Positions 23,016 through 31,825 of a stretch of 64,000 bases of DNA are shown here, in pieces. The first letter of the stretch is position 1; every line of letters begins with the position of its first letter. Below the pieces are notes generated by a model. The model saw only the letters and a program-made list of their open reading frames with translations, was not told where the DNA came from and ran no database searches. The DNA lies in contig AP025055.1 of the NCBI GenBank assembly GCA_036186865.1, forward strand, positions 22,950,274 to 23,014,273, given 5' to 3'. This stretch comes from Eustoma russellianum (Eukaryota > Streptophyta > Magnoliopsida > Gentianales > Gentianaceae). The translations under genes and the position numbers were made by a program.

Positions 23016-25650
23016 TACGACTTTCAATAGTTAGAAATCAACTTTAAATATAATTTCATTAAATGCATAGTTTTACGAGGCTGAGTACATAAAATAGAGG
23101 TGAGAAAATAAGCAAAATAGTGAAATTAAGAAAATTATGCTGAAATACCCAAATTACCCCTCCCCACTTAAATGATGGGGGGAGTAGCACAAATGAGTAT
23201 AACTCCCCATTAGTCTAAAGGGGCCGGTTACAAACAGAGAGAAGGAGGGAGAAACGGCTAGGGAGAAAAGAGAAGAGAGAGAAAAGAGAAGGAGAAAAGA
23301 AGAGAAGAAGAGAAGAGAGAAAGAGAAGAAGAAGAGAGAAGAAGAAAGAGAAAGAGCGGTCAGTCTAGGTCCAATTCTTACTGAAATTCTGCAGTACACT
23401 CGTAAGCCTAACTGAAAACAAAGGCAAGTAATCTTTCTATACGCTTACGCAAATTTTGTTACCTTAGCCCCTATGTTCTTACAAAGAGAAAACTTGGATC
23501 ACACATTAGTAGCTTCGGTTTGTTTAAGTTGAATGCTTTACTATATGTAATTGTTGTTGTTGTTGATGGTGTATAGTCATGTATTTAGGCTAATTCTGAA
23601 AATGGTTATGTTGTGATCTTTGTTGATAATATGCCCATAAGAGCGTTATCCGTATTGTTCATTGCTTTGGTATAAGTTCTTGTGTTCATTAAGTATATCT
23701 TAAGTGTTTTGAGTGTATTTGCAGAAGGTTGGAGGATTAAAGATGTCATTGGTGTAGAATTGTTGTGTTGGAAAGTTGAAGAGATACATTGGAGGTTGTG
23801 AAAGAAGGTTAAGAGTGGATATTATTAGACCTGTCTAAGAATCAATTCATGTTAGTTGTATGTAAGGAGGATGAATTTAGGGTAAGATGGATCTTGAGGT
23901 GTTTAACATGGAAGGGGTGAAGAAGAAGGTGTGTTGGGTGGAAGTTACTACAAAAAAACTGCAGTTCTGAACTGTGAGAACACTTCGAACACCTACATTA
24001 GGCGCTTCAAGTCACATTAAGCGCCTAATGTAGGCGTTCAATGTGTCCCAGAGCATCCCCGTACACTTCGAACACCTATATTAGGCGCTCATGTCACATT
24101 AGGCGCTTCATGTCACATTAGGCGCTTCATGTATTCGACGGCACACCCCCGAACACTTCGAACGCCTAGAATAGGCGCCTCATGTCCCCATTAGGCGCCT
24201 CATGTGGCGTTCCAAGTATACTGGAAGACTTTTTGACCCTTTAGGTTCCCTATGTATGTGTAGTAACTCTATACACTTCTTTTGAACATAAAATGCAAGG
24301 GTATTTGAGGTGTAATTGAGGAATAGATGGTAAGTTTGACTAAGTAAGAATAAGATTGAATCCCAAGTTAAATAGTGAGACGAACGGACTTGGAAAGATA
24401 CGAACATGGAGTGTTTGAGATGCAAGACTGTATACTTGATATGTAAGATGTGTGTGTGTGTTACCTGTCTGATACGAAGTTGCATGAGCATCCTACATCA
24501 TGACATGGGCACTTGCATTTGACTTGAGAATTGCTTTGCGAAAGAACATGTGTTTACAAGAAAAGATTAATGCTTTCGAAAGGCAAACTATGGCTGCTGG
24601 TTGATCGGAGGGTATAAAAGTCACGTCTGCGAAAGAAGGGTATAAAAGCGTGATCTGTGAATCAACAGTAGGGTATAAAATATTTTGGGGCCGTGGACCT
24701 ATCAGCACGGATATATGATATATGTAATGGGGCCGTGGACCTATCAGCACGGATATATGATGTATGTAATGGGGCCGTGGACCTTTCAGCACGGGGTATA
24801 AAGTTATATGTTATGGGGTCGTGGACCTTTCAGCACGGGTTATAAAGTTCTGTTTGCTATGGACTGATCACCCACAGGATATAAAGTTCTGCTACGCGAA
24901 GAATATGATAAGAAGAGTTATGAAATGTTTTGTGAAATGACACGCATGACATGTTTATGAAAGAAGACATATGCATGGGTGTTGTGTGTGGTTTTAAAGA
25001 AGTACATGCATCATGATAAACGAAGCATAAGATTTGACATGCAAGAAATGTGACTAGCTTATGACTTGCTTATGTGATATGTTGTTTTAGTACATGTTTG
25101 TTCTCGTGTCCGTGTATCAATTATGTGTTTTATCTGTTTTGAGGAATTCTTATAAAGATGCTATTTGCTAACCCGAGCACCTTATTTTGGGCAATGACTT
25201 ATACACTGGTGACTCGTCGTGTGTGATCCCATAAGGTGTATAGACGGGTTACTTGCTGGCGATATTTTCGCTAAGAACAGATACTCTATTTCCTTTTCAG
25301 GTGAGCCAGAATACGAAATGATATTTGTCGAGGACGATGGCGAGCGGGCTCAATGGGATGATGGACCTGGAAGTAGATAGACATTGGATTACTTTCTTTA
25401 AGTTGGAAAACTTGATGTTTATTATGTTGTACTGGAGGATATGTTAGACGGTTGATCGAACACCTTTTATTTCTGCTGTATTTTCTCGTTACATTAATGA
25501 TGGTAAAGTTTTAAATTTTACGACGTTTCCGCTGAATTATCTTACGTCATGAATGATGTACGCTTGATCTGCTTTGACGCTTCGTAGTTCTCATAGTAGA
25601 CTACTGCGGGTGCACTGGTTCCGATACCAGTATCGGGCTGGGGCGCTACA
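23016..25650 (+). repeat. G1 5' LTR (main copy)
   Basis: It runs from TTACGACTTTCAATAG without the first 23 bp to ...GGGGCGCTACA, directly before the primer site. It includes a ~120 bp GA-rich tract (23237-23356), the palindromic minisatellite (23973-24215), the hairpin/TATA array (24600-24895) and a terminal inverted segment 'ggttccgataccagtatcgg' near 25617-25636. Confidence 0.9.
24600..24895 (+). repeat. Hairpin-plus-TATAAA array in G LTR, unit 2
   Basis: The organisation is as in 21825-22115, with four CCGTG/CACGG units (starting near 24689, 24733, 24776 and 24818; the last begins TCGTGG). Upstream modules have CTGT/ACAG (near 24645-24668), followed by GGGTATAAAA. G2 LTRs have six main units. 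Confidence 0.75.
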
Positions 25651-25652
25651 GG

Positions 25653-25664
25653 TGGTATCAGAGC
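25653..25664 (+). other. Primer-binding site of G1
   Basis: TGGTATCAGAGC lies two bases after the LTR end CGCTACA. It is of the tRNA-iMet type. Confidence 0.85.
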
Positions 25665-25956
25665 GTAGGCTTCAGATCTATCTCGGAAACTTAGGTTCAT
25701 GATTTTTTAGCAACTTAAGATGTGGTTTTCCCCTTAAGTTTGATCCTTAGGTATAAGTGCTGATTATCTAGAGCTTAAGTATGATCTGGGTTGGGTGTGT
25801 GCAAGCGCGTATATCATTTAACTTTCTATAATAGTTTTAATTTCAGACCCCATTGATCTCTTGGACACAATTCTGTGATGCCTTTTTGAAGTGTTACGTG
25901 CCTGAGGCAGCAATCTTAGACAAGATAAGGCGTTCAACAGGCTGAAATAGGGTCGG

Positions 25957-26529
25957 ATGACAGGGTCGGAGTATGCCGACCATTTTCATGCTTTTAGTAA
26001 ACTCGTTCCTGCGATTATGTCTTATAATCGCTTAAAGATGACAAAGTTTGAGCGAGGTTTGGATTCGAGAATTCAGTCGGCAATTGTAAATGTGGAGATG
26101 AGAATCTACGAAGACATGCTGGACACGTACTTTCATGTTAAGAGAGATTTCCGCAGAGTGGCTTCAAGAGAGGCTGGTGCAAGATACTCTGACAGAGATA
26201 AGAGGCCAAGGGAGGAGATTGGATTTGGTGACAGGCCTGGACGTTGGGATAAGATTCATAAAAGAGGCCCAGTCGGGAAGTTTTCAGAGACCCCCGCCAC
26301 AGAGTCCAGTTGTACACCAGGCTATAGGAGTTTGACGCATTGTAATAAGAGCCATGACAGTGAATGTGGGAAGGTGGTAGGAGTATGTTATCGATGCAAA
26401 CATGTGCGCAACCTTATTAGGGATTGCCCAGAGATAAGGAAAAATGCTCCGGGAGAAGTGGCTCAGCGGCTGAAGGAAAAGCCGAGGATGAATGTCCGCG
26501 TCAATTTCATGACTGACACGGATATTTAG
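25957..26529 (+). pseudogene. gag: G1 gag, partial, degenerate zinc knuckle
   Basis: A 190-codon open frame starting mid-capsid (GSEYADHFHAFSKLVPAI, then KMTKFERGLDSRIQ), typical of the gypsy retrotransposon gag domain. The knuckle is CYRCKHVRNLIRDC, where the usual His is Asn, so zinc binding is doubtful. The N-terminal half of capsid is absent or unreadable upstream (25680-25950). Confidence 0.85.
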
Positions 26530-26539
26530 AAAGTCACCG

Positions 26540-27480
26540 ACGTGGTATGAGGTACAATTTTAGTGAATAAGAAATTGGCAAATGTACTTTTCAATAGCGG
26601 CATGAACCACTCTTTCGTGGCAAAGGGATTCGTTAAGCGCCTTCGTGGTTCACCAAATAGTTGGAGACTCCGTACTGTGTCTAAGTGTCGAGATCAAATT
26701 AAGATCTCACACCAACATTGACTGTCGATTAAAACAAGTGACAGTTAAGAATTCTGAGATGGAAGATATAACCTTCCAAGGTGATTGCCGTTGATTTGAA
26801 GAAAGTTGGAAAGTTAGCACCGAGTGGTCTAACCCCATTGTTACTGAAGTGCGGAGTTTCTTGGGTCTAGCTAGTTATTACGGGAAGTTTGTCGAGGGAC
26901 TTTCGACAATAGCGAAGTCCCTCAGTTGGCTTACTCAAAAGAAATCCAAGTTTGAGAGGACTGCGGAATGCGAGAAAAGATTCACAAAGTTTAAGAAGAG
27001 ATTAACCACATCTTCATTATTGGCTCAACCCTCCTGTACAGAAGGGTTTGTGATCTATAGTGATGCGTCAAAAAATGGCCTAGGTACGTAAACTGTGGCA
27101 TAAGTTATGATTTTCCATCCAAATCGAGTTTTGGTTAATACTTCACCGTAGGTTGTGTTTTGATGTAACATGGGCGAGTTATCACATGCTACGAGGCAAC
27201 TAAAATCTTACGAACAGAATTATCCGACATATGATCTTGAGCTTGCAGAAGTTGTGTTCGCCTGAAGGTTTGGCGGCACTTTTTATATGTGAAAGTGTAC
27301 TATGTTTACTGATCGTAAGAGCCTAAAGTATCTGTTCTTCCGGAAGGAGTGGAACATGGGACAGCGGCGATGGTCGGAAATTCTAAAGGACTACGACTTG
27401 ACCATTGATTACCATCCGGGAAAAAGCTAATAAAGTGGCTGATGCACTAAACAGGAAGTCTAACCATGTGCGACAATCAC
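26540..27480 (+). pseudogene. pol: G1 protease remnant joined to RT thumb and RNase H (RT core missing)
   Basis: The protease motif reads VLFNSGMNHSFVAKGFV, with Asn for the catalytic Asp of DSG. A short tail (about 26735-26785) leads directly into the thumb segment VRSFLGLASYYGKFVEGLS (26846 onward). The RT fingers and palm, including the catalytic DD box, are absent. RNase H follows (FVIYSDASKNGLGT, SYEQNYPTYDLELA in frameshifted form near 27207, DYHPGKA... near 27408). The same junction is present in G2. Confidence 0.85.
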
Positions 27481-27689
27481 CATTGGAGAGAGAAATGGAA
27501 TAATTGGTCTAGATTCGATTGACTCTAAGGTGAATATTTTGATAGCATTGACCATCACATCGAGTCTGATTGATCGGACGGAAGAGGCTCAGAAGAATGA
27601 TAAGACTTTGGGTGTTATTACTGAGAAACTAAGGTATAGTCAGGTTGATGGATTTCAGGCTAATGATGACGGGAGCCTATGGTTCAATG

Positions 27690-28997
27690 GGTGACTATGT
27701 GTTCCTGAGGTGGATGAATTCAGAATAGGAATTTTGTAGGAGACTCACAGTTTGAATGTTATTGATACATCCTGGTAGCACCAAGAGATACAGAGATTTC
27801 TGACAATATCATTCATGGTGTAAGATGAAGAGGCATATTGTAGAGTTCATTGAGAGAAGTCTGGTGTGTCAGCAAGTTGAGACTGAACACCAGCAACCTG
27901 TTGGATTAGTGATGCCGTTGGAGCTTCCAGAGTAGAGATAGGAACTTATTACGAGGGACTTTGTGATTGGTTTACCGAAAACAAGAGGTGGATATAACAT
28001 GATTTTGGTGATTGTGGTTCGGTCAACCAAGGCTGCACATTTTCTATCGGTCTCGAGGGAAGTATCTCTCGATAAGTTAGTAAATTTGGATGTGGACAAC
28101 ATTGTCAGCCTGCACGGTGTTCCCATGAGCATAGTGTCTGACCGAGATCCACGGTTTACTTCCAAGTTTTGGACAGCATTTCAGAAAACCATAGGCACGG
28201 AATTAAGGTTAAGCACAACATATCATCCCCGAACTGATGGACAGTCTGAGCGGACTATTCAGACCTTAGAAGACATGCTCGGGGCTTGTATCCTAGACTT
28301 CAAAGGAAATTGGGACGGAATGGTTAAATTAATAGAGTTCTCGTATAATAACAGTCACCACAGTGCAAGTGATATGGCTCCTTTCGAAGCGTCGTATGGA
28401 AGGAAGTATAGGTCCCCAGTTTATTGAGATGAAGTCAGCGTGAGGATCATCATTGGACCTCAGTTATTTGAGAAGACACTAGAAAAGCTGAAGATCATAG
28501 GGGAAAGACTCAAGACAGCTCAGGATCATAATAAAAGTTGGGTGGATTTCAAGCTATGGCCTTCGGAGCTTAACTTAGGTGAAAGGTTTTAGTTGAGAGT
28601 ATTACCTACAAAGGGCATTATGAGGTTTGGAGTGAAGGGCAATATAAGTCCTTGTTTTTTTATTGGTCCCTATGAAATACTGGAGAAAGTAGGAGGCTTG
28701 ACATATAGATTGGCAGTACCTCCGGTATCGGCACAAGTTCATAACGTCTTTCACGTATCACAGTTAAGGAAGTACGTGACGGATCTGAGTCATGTACTCG
28801 AAGCACAGCCGTTGGAACTTAATAGTGATGTTACCTACGAAGAGGTGCCGGTGAGGATAGTGGACCAGAAGGAACAAGTGCTGAGGAAACCGGTGATTCC
28901 TTATGGGAAGGTTCAATGGAGCAATCACACCGAGCGGGAAGCCACTTGGGAACTTGAAGAGCGGATGCTGGAGAAGTATCCTCAACTCTTCAACTAA
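27690..28997 (+). pseudogene. pol: G1 integrase and chromodomain
   Basis: A degraded zinc finger (27700-27880) is followed by a catalytic core open frame at 27963-28427 (GGYNMILVIVVRSTKAAHFL, SDRDPRFTSKFW, TDGQSERTIQTLEDML). The Asp of SDRD and the Glu of QSERT are present. After a gap the C-terminal part (28593-28997) has FIGPYEILEKVGGLTYRLAV. It ends in a chromodomain-like tail, KVQWSNHTEREATWELEERM. In chromoviruses that tail steers insertion to chromatin marks. Confidence 0.9.
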
Positions 28998-29027
28998 GGT
29001 ACGTAAGTTTCGAGGATGAAACTTTTT

Positions 29028-29041
29028 GCAAGGGGGTGGAA
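29028..29041 (+). other. G1 polypurine tract
   Basis: GCAAGGGGGTGGAA directly precedes the 3' LTR start TGTCATACCCCG. It follows the GTTTCGAGGATGAAAC motif common in plant gypsy elements. It would prime plus-strand DNA synthesis. Confidence 0.85.
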
Positions 29042-30062
29042 TGTCATACCCCGTACCTTTTAAGTACGACTTTCAATAGTTAGAAATCAACTTTAAATAT
29101 AATTCCATTAAATGCATAGTTTTACGAGGCTGAGTAGATAAAATAGAGGTGAGAAAATAAGCAAAATAGTGAAATTAAGAAAATTATGCTGAAATACCCA
29201 AATTACCCCTCCCCACTTAAATGATGGGGGAGCTGCAAAAATGAGTATAACTCCCCATTAGTCTAAAGTGGCCGTTTACAAACAGACAGAAGGAGGGAGA
29301 AATGGCTAGGGAGAAAAGAGAAGGAGAAAAGAGAAAGAAAAGAAGAGAAGAAGAGGAAGAAAGAGCGGTCAGTCTAGGTCCAATTCTTACCGAAATTCTG
29401 CAGTACACTCGTGAGCCTAACTAGAAAAAAAGGCAAGCATGTTAGGTGCAGCAATTGCCCCGTGGCACGTAGGCTGGTGGGCCAAGTCACAGTCGAATGC
29501 CGTAGGCGCTTGTGTGTGCTGAATGCACTATAAGGCTAGGGTATGCGCATCTCCTGTCACCAATTGGTTTTGGGAGAGATGGTAGCGCCTGAGGTCCTAC
29601 AAAGTAATCTTTCTATACGCTTTACGCAAATTTTGTTACCTTAGGGACTATGTTCTTACAAAGAGAAAACTTGGATCACACATTAGTAGCTTCGGTTTGT
29701 TTATGTTGAATGCTTTACTATATGTAATTGTTGTTGTTGTTGATGGTGTATAGTCATGTTATTTGGGCCAATTTCTGAAAATGGTTATGTTGTGATCGGA
29801 TTACTTTCTTTAAGTTGGAAAACTTGATGTTTATTATGCTGTACTTGAGGATATGTTAGACTGTTGATCGAACAGCTTTAATTTCCGCTGTATTTTTTGG
29901 TTACATTAATGATGGTGAAGTTTTAAATTTTACGACGTTTCAGCTGAATTATCTTACGTCATGAATGATGTACGCTTGATCTGCTTTGACGCTTCGTAGT
30001 TCTCATAGTAGACTACGGCGGGTGTACTGGTTCCGATACCAGTATCGGGTCAGGGCGCTACA
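29042..30062 (+). repeat. G1 3' LTR, shortened
   Basis: It has an intact start (TGTCATACCCCG) and end (GGGCGCTACA). Relative to the 5' LTR, about 1.77 kb (equivalent of 23619-25385) is deleted at 29797/29798, removing the minisatellite and hairpin array. A 162 bp element is inserted at 29440-29601. Confidence 0.88.
29440..29601. mobile_element. 162 bp solo LTR-like insertion (TRIM-sized)
   Basis: It is absent from the three other G LTR copies, which read GGCAAGTAATC continuously. The insert begins TGTTAGG and ends CCTACA, a near-inverted pair of LTR-style termini. It is flanked by AAGCA on the left and AAGTA on the right (one mismatch from a 5 bp TSD). CTATAAGG lies inside near 29530. A tRNA-like origin (SINE) was considered: weak A/B-box resemblance exists but the TG...CA ends and 5 bp TSD fit a solo LTR better. 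Confidence 0.6.
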
Positions 30063-30256
30063 AAGCTATATTTGGAAAAGGCACAAAGACAACAAGTTGA
30101 AGAAAGGTAAGTTTCTCCACCCCCCTTACACGCCATTTTCAACAATATATATATATTTTCATATTTTTTTAAAAGGCACATACACATATATTCCAACATA
30201 CTACCGACACGTTATATATTTTACGTACGTACGTTAACGTCACACTACTATATTTA
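30063..30256 (+). repeat. H 3' LTR, second part
   Basis: It starts with the second AAGCT and matches 56452-56650 in element C's LTR ('catttggacaaggcacaaag' region, then the cacacgttatat and ACGTACGTACGTTAACGTC stretches). It ends where G4 begins. Open frame 29986-30237 is chance. Confidence 0.85.
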
Positions 30257-31190
30257 TGTAGCGCCCCGCACCCCGGCCTAGCCGGATAATGTGCGCCCGC
30301 CGTACTTCACTACGGAGAGTACTAGACGTCAATCCATAACATATCATAGTCCAGAATAAAATATGTGGACTTTCATGTTTACACATCAACAAGTAAGCGA
30401 AAGCAAGGTAGAATAAAAGAACTTCTAAAAATAAAAGCGTCTAGCAACCATCATACGTTTTACAGACATGTTCGCAAAATGCGGAAATCCGAACATCAAT
30501 GTTTCCAACATAAATTCATAAAAGTTCATCATTCATATCCATCATGGCAACCATCCTTAATTCATCCTCCTCTTGCTCTTCTATCGATAAGGGACCCTAG
30601 GCTCGTCCTCAATCCATTCGACCCTATTGCCTGCGGGTTCTAGGAGGAAAAAAGGGGTGAGTGACAATGTCACCAGCAAGTAAACCATAAATAATTATTA
30701 CTTAAATAGAAAGTGCATACAAGAACCAAACCCCAAAAGTTTTGATTTAGTAACGTACCTGACCTTCCATCCAATATCCGTAAGTAACAAGCTCATAACT
30801 TATTAAAAATCATCACTTAGGAGCTATCAAGTCATAACATCTTAGCCTAAGTGACAGTGTAACAAATAGTCGACAAATCATTAAATGCAACGTGCATGAG
30901 TATGCTTATGCGATGCATCATGATAAAAATGATGATAAGTTTTTTTCTTTCTTTCTTTCAAAACATCATCGTCAATAAAAACAAGAGAGTGTTCAGATCT
31001 ATTCTATCCGGATCTGAGGCGGTCATATTCTTCCCTTCTGATCTATTAATTCCGGATCCAGAAAATGTCACATCATTAATCATAGTCATCAGGCCTATTC
31101 TCTCAGGCCTGTACGGTCATAATCATCATAATCAGGTCTATTCTCTCCTGATCAGTGCCAAACCGAGATCACAGCTATGCATAAAAGAAA
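30257..31190 (-). repeat. G4: truncated gypsy-type LTR, G-related family
   Basis: On the plus strand it begins TGTAGCGCCCCG, the reverse complement of the G LTR end. Its layout resembles G LTRs (GCCCGCCGTA...CTAC near 30297, 'accagcaagtaa' near 30672), but the sequence is diverged. It has its own hairpin array (30994-31151) at the same distance from the end as the array in G2. The other LTR end is missing where LINE L1 begins. The exact boundary near 31180-31190 is uncertain. Confidence 0.65.
30994..31151. repeat. Array of four hairpins with differing stems in G4 LTR
   Basis: Stems are CAGATC/GATCTG (30994-31016), TCTG.ATC/GATC.CAGA type (31037-31062), CAGGCCT/AGGCCTG (31090-31111) and TCAGG/CCTGA (31132-31151). 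The loops are similar: TATTCTATCCG, TATTAATTCCG, ATTCTCTC and TCTATTCTCT. Units are separated by 'ggtcat..tc' or 'gtcataatc' spacers. Confidence 0.75.
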
Positions 31191-31252
31191 TAAGTTGCTG
31201 AGTAAAGCAGAAATATGTTATTAAAAGGATTGCTTGAAATGAGGCAGACGAA

Positions 31253-31810
31253 GACCATACCGCACCTGCCAGCATAAACTATTATGCTGGCAGCAACTTC
31301 AAAATTAGCCAGATCCGTCCGAAACGCCGAAAGTAATTGTTTGGGGAGATAAGCCATGCCATTGTCAGCGTATAATAGTGCTTGAACAAAATTATAAGTG
31401 CTCCAGAGCCAGAAGATGCCAACATTGTGTTGGAATAAATCATACATGAAATAAGTAGGAAAATGGTGAGAGGGTCGAAATACATGGACCACTAACCAAC
31501 CGCGTCCCACTATCCAGCTGTGTAAGAGAATGTAAATCATACCGAGTCTTCCTGGACTCAATCGAGTACAGGTAGAGAGTACGTAGAAACGCGGATCCTG
31601 ATGGAAAGCTTGGACAGCACTATCGTGTTGGCAGCAACCCAGGAGTGCAGCACAAAGAACCCTCCAAGGGAAGAGTATGTATGAAAAAAAACAGTATAAG
31701 TGCTGTGAATTAAGAGATAGTAGCAGCATATCAATGGAATATAAATCATACCGCGCCTGCCCGAAATCATATTGATTCGGGCAGAACAAATCGAGATGCG
31801 CCAATCCATG
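31253..31810 (-). repeat. L1 3' region: three hairpin + GGTATGAT modules
   Basis: On the minus strand each hairpin is followed within 3-6 nt by GGTATGAT or GGTATGGT. Stems (plus coordinates) are CTGCCCGAA/TTCGGGCAG at 31757-31784, CCTGGACTC/GAGTACAGG (one mismatch) at 31551-31572, and CTGCCAGCATAA/TTATGCTGGCAG (12 bp, perfect) at 31266-31293. An ATGGATTGGCG box precedes the first. LINE L2 carries the homologous modules with other stems. Confidence 0.85.
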
Positions 31811-31825
31811 AGGAAGACATGATTG

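Larger units (their letters stand above)
19525..25055 (+). repeat. 2.75 kb direct tandem duplication across the copia/gypsy boundary
   Basis: Unit 1 is 19525-22272 and unit 2 is 22273 to about 25055. Each runs from CTACCACTGAAGCCGAG in copia RNase H through the copia 3' end, a ~275 bp stub of copia LTR and ~2 kb of gypsy G1 LTR. At the junction (22268-22278) gypsy LTR sequence 'atgtgacta' switches to copia 'ctaccactg', sharing CTA. Unit 2 continues past the breakpoint into normal G1 LTR (GACTAGCTTATG). The units differ by many point changes and indels, including the length of the purine tract, so this is not a simple assembly repeat. Confidence 0.9.
20269..30062 (+). mobile_element. Gypsy chromovirus G1 (Tekay/Del-like), inserted in H 3' LTR
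   Basis: AAGCT flanks both sides (20264-20268 and 30063-30067), and an uninterrupted copia LTR (about 56452-56456) has it once. The element comprises a duplicated 5' LTR (20269-22272 and 23016-25650), PBS, gag, protease remnant, RT thumb/RNase H, integrase, chromodomain, PPT and a shortened 3' LTR (29042-30062). The first 23 bp of the 5' LTR (present at 29042-29064) are missing in both 5' copies, so that loss came before the tandem duplication. Confidence 0.88.
2781..30256 (+). mobile_element. Copia LTR retrotransposon H (SIRE/Maximus-like), interrupted host of two nested insertions
   Basis: The order is: truncated 5' LTR (2781-3195), PBS, gag, coiled-coil region, protease, integrase to 6707, nested copia N (6708-17893), remaining integrase tail, RT and RNase H (17899-19868), PPT, 3' LTR (19993-20268), nested gypsy G1 (20269-30062), and more 3' LTR (30063-30256). 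Reading resumes in frame across the N site when one TATTC copy is removed. At the G1 site AAGCT occurs on both sides (20264-20268 and 30063-30067). H is therefore the oldest layer here. Several frameshifts and stops make it inactive. Confidence 0.85.

Noticed and set aside
29438..29604. SINE (tRNA-derived) for the 162 bp insertion
   Set aside because: A- and B-box resemblance is weak, there is no A-rich tail, and TG...CA ends with a 5 bp target repeat fit a solo LTR better. Kept as an alternative only.
30365..30643. 92-codon open frame in the G4 LTR as a possible gene
   Set aside because: It lies wholly within LTR sequence, has no domain or codon signature, and similar short frames occur throughout the LTRs.
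31175..31804. 209-codon L1 frame as a confirmed protein
   Set aside because: It is out of frame with module 1 and lacks a known domain. It is discussed only as weak evidence beside the L2 frame.
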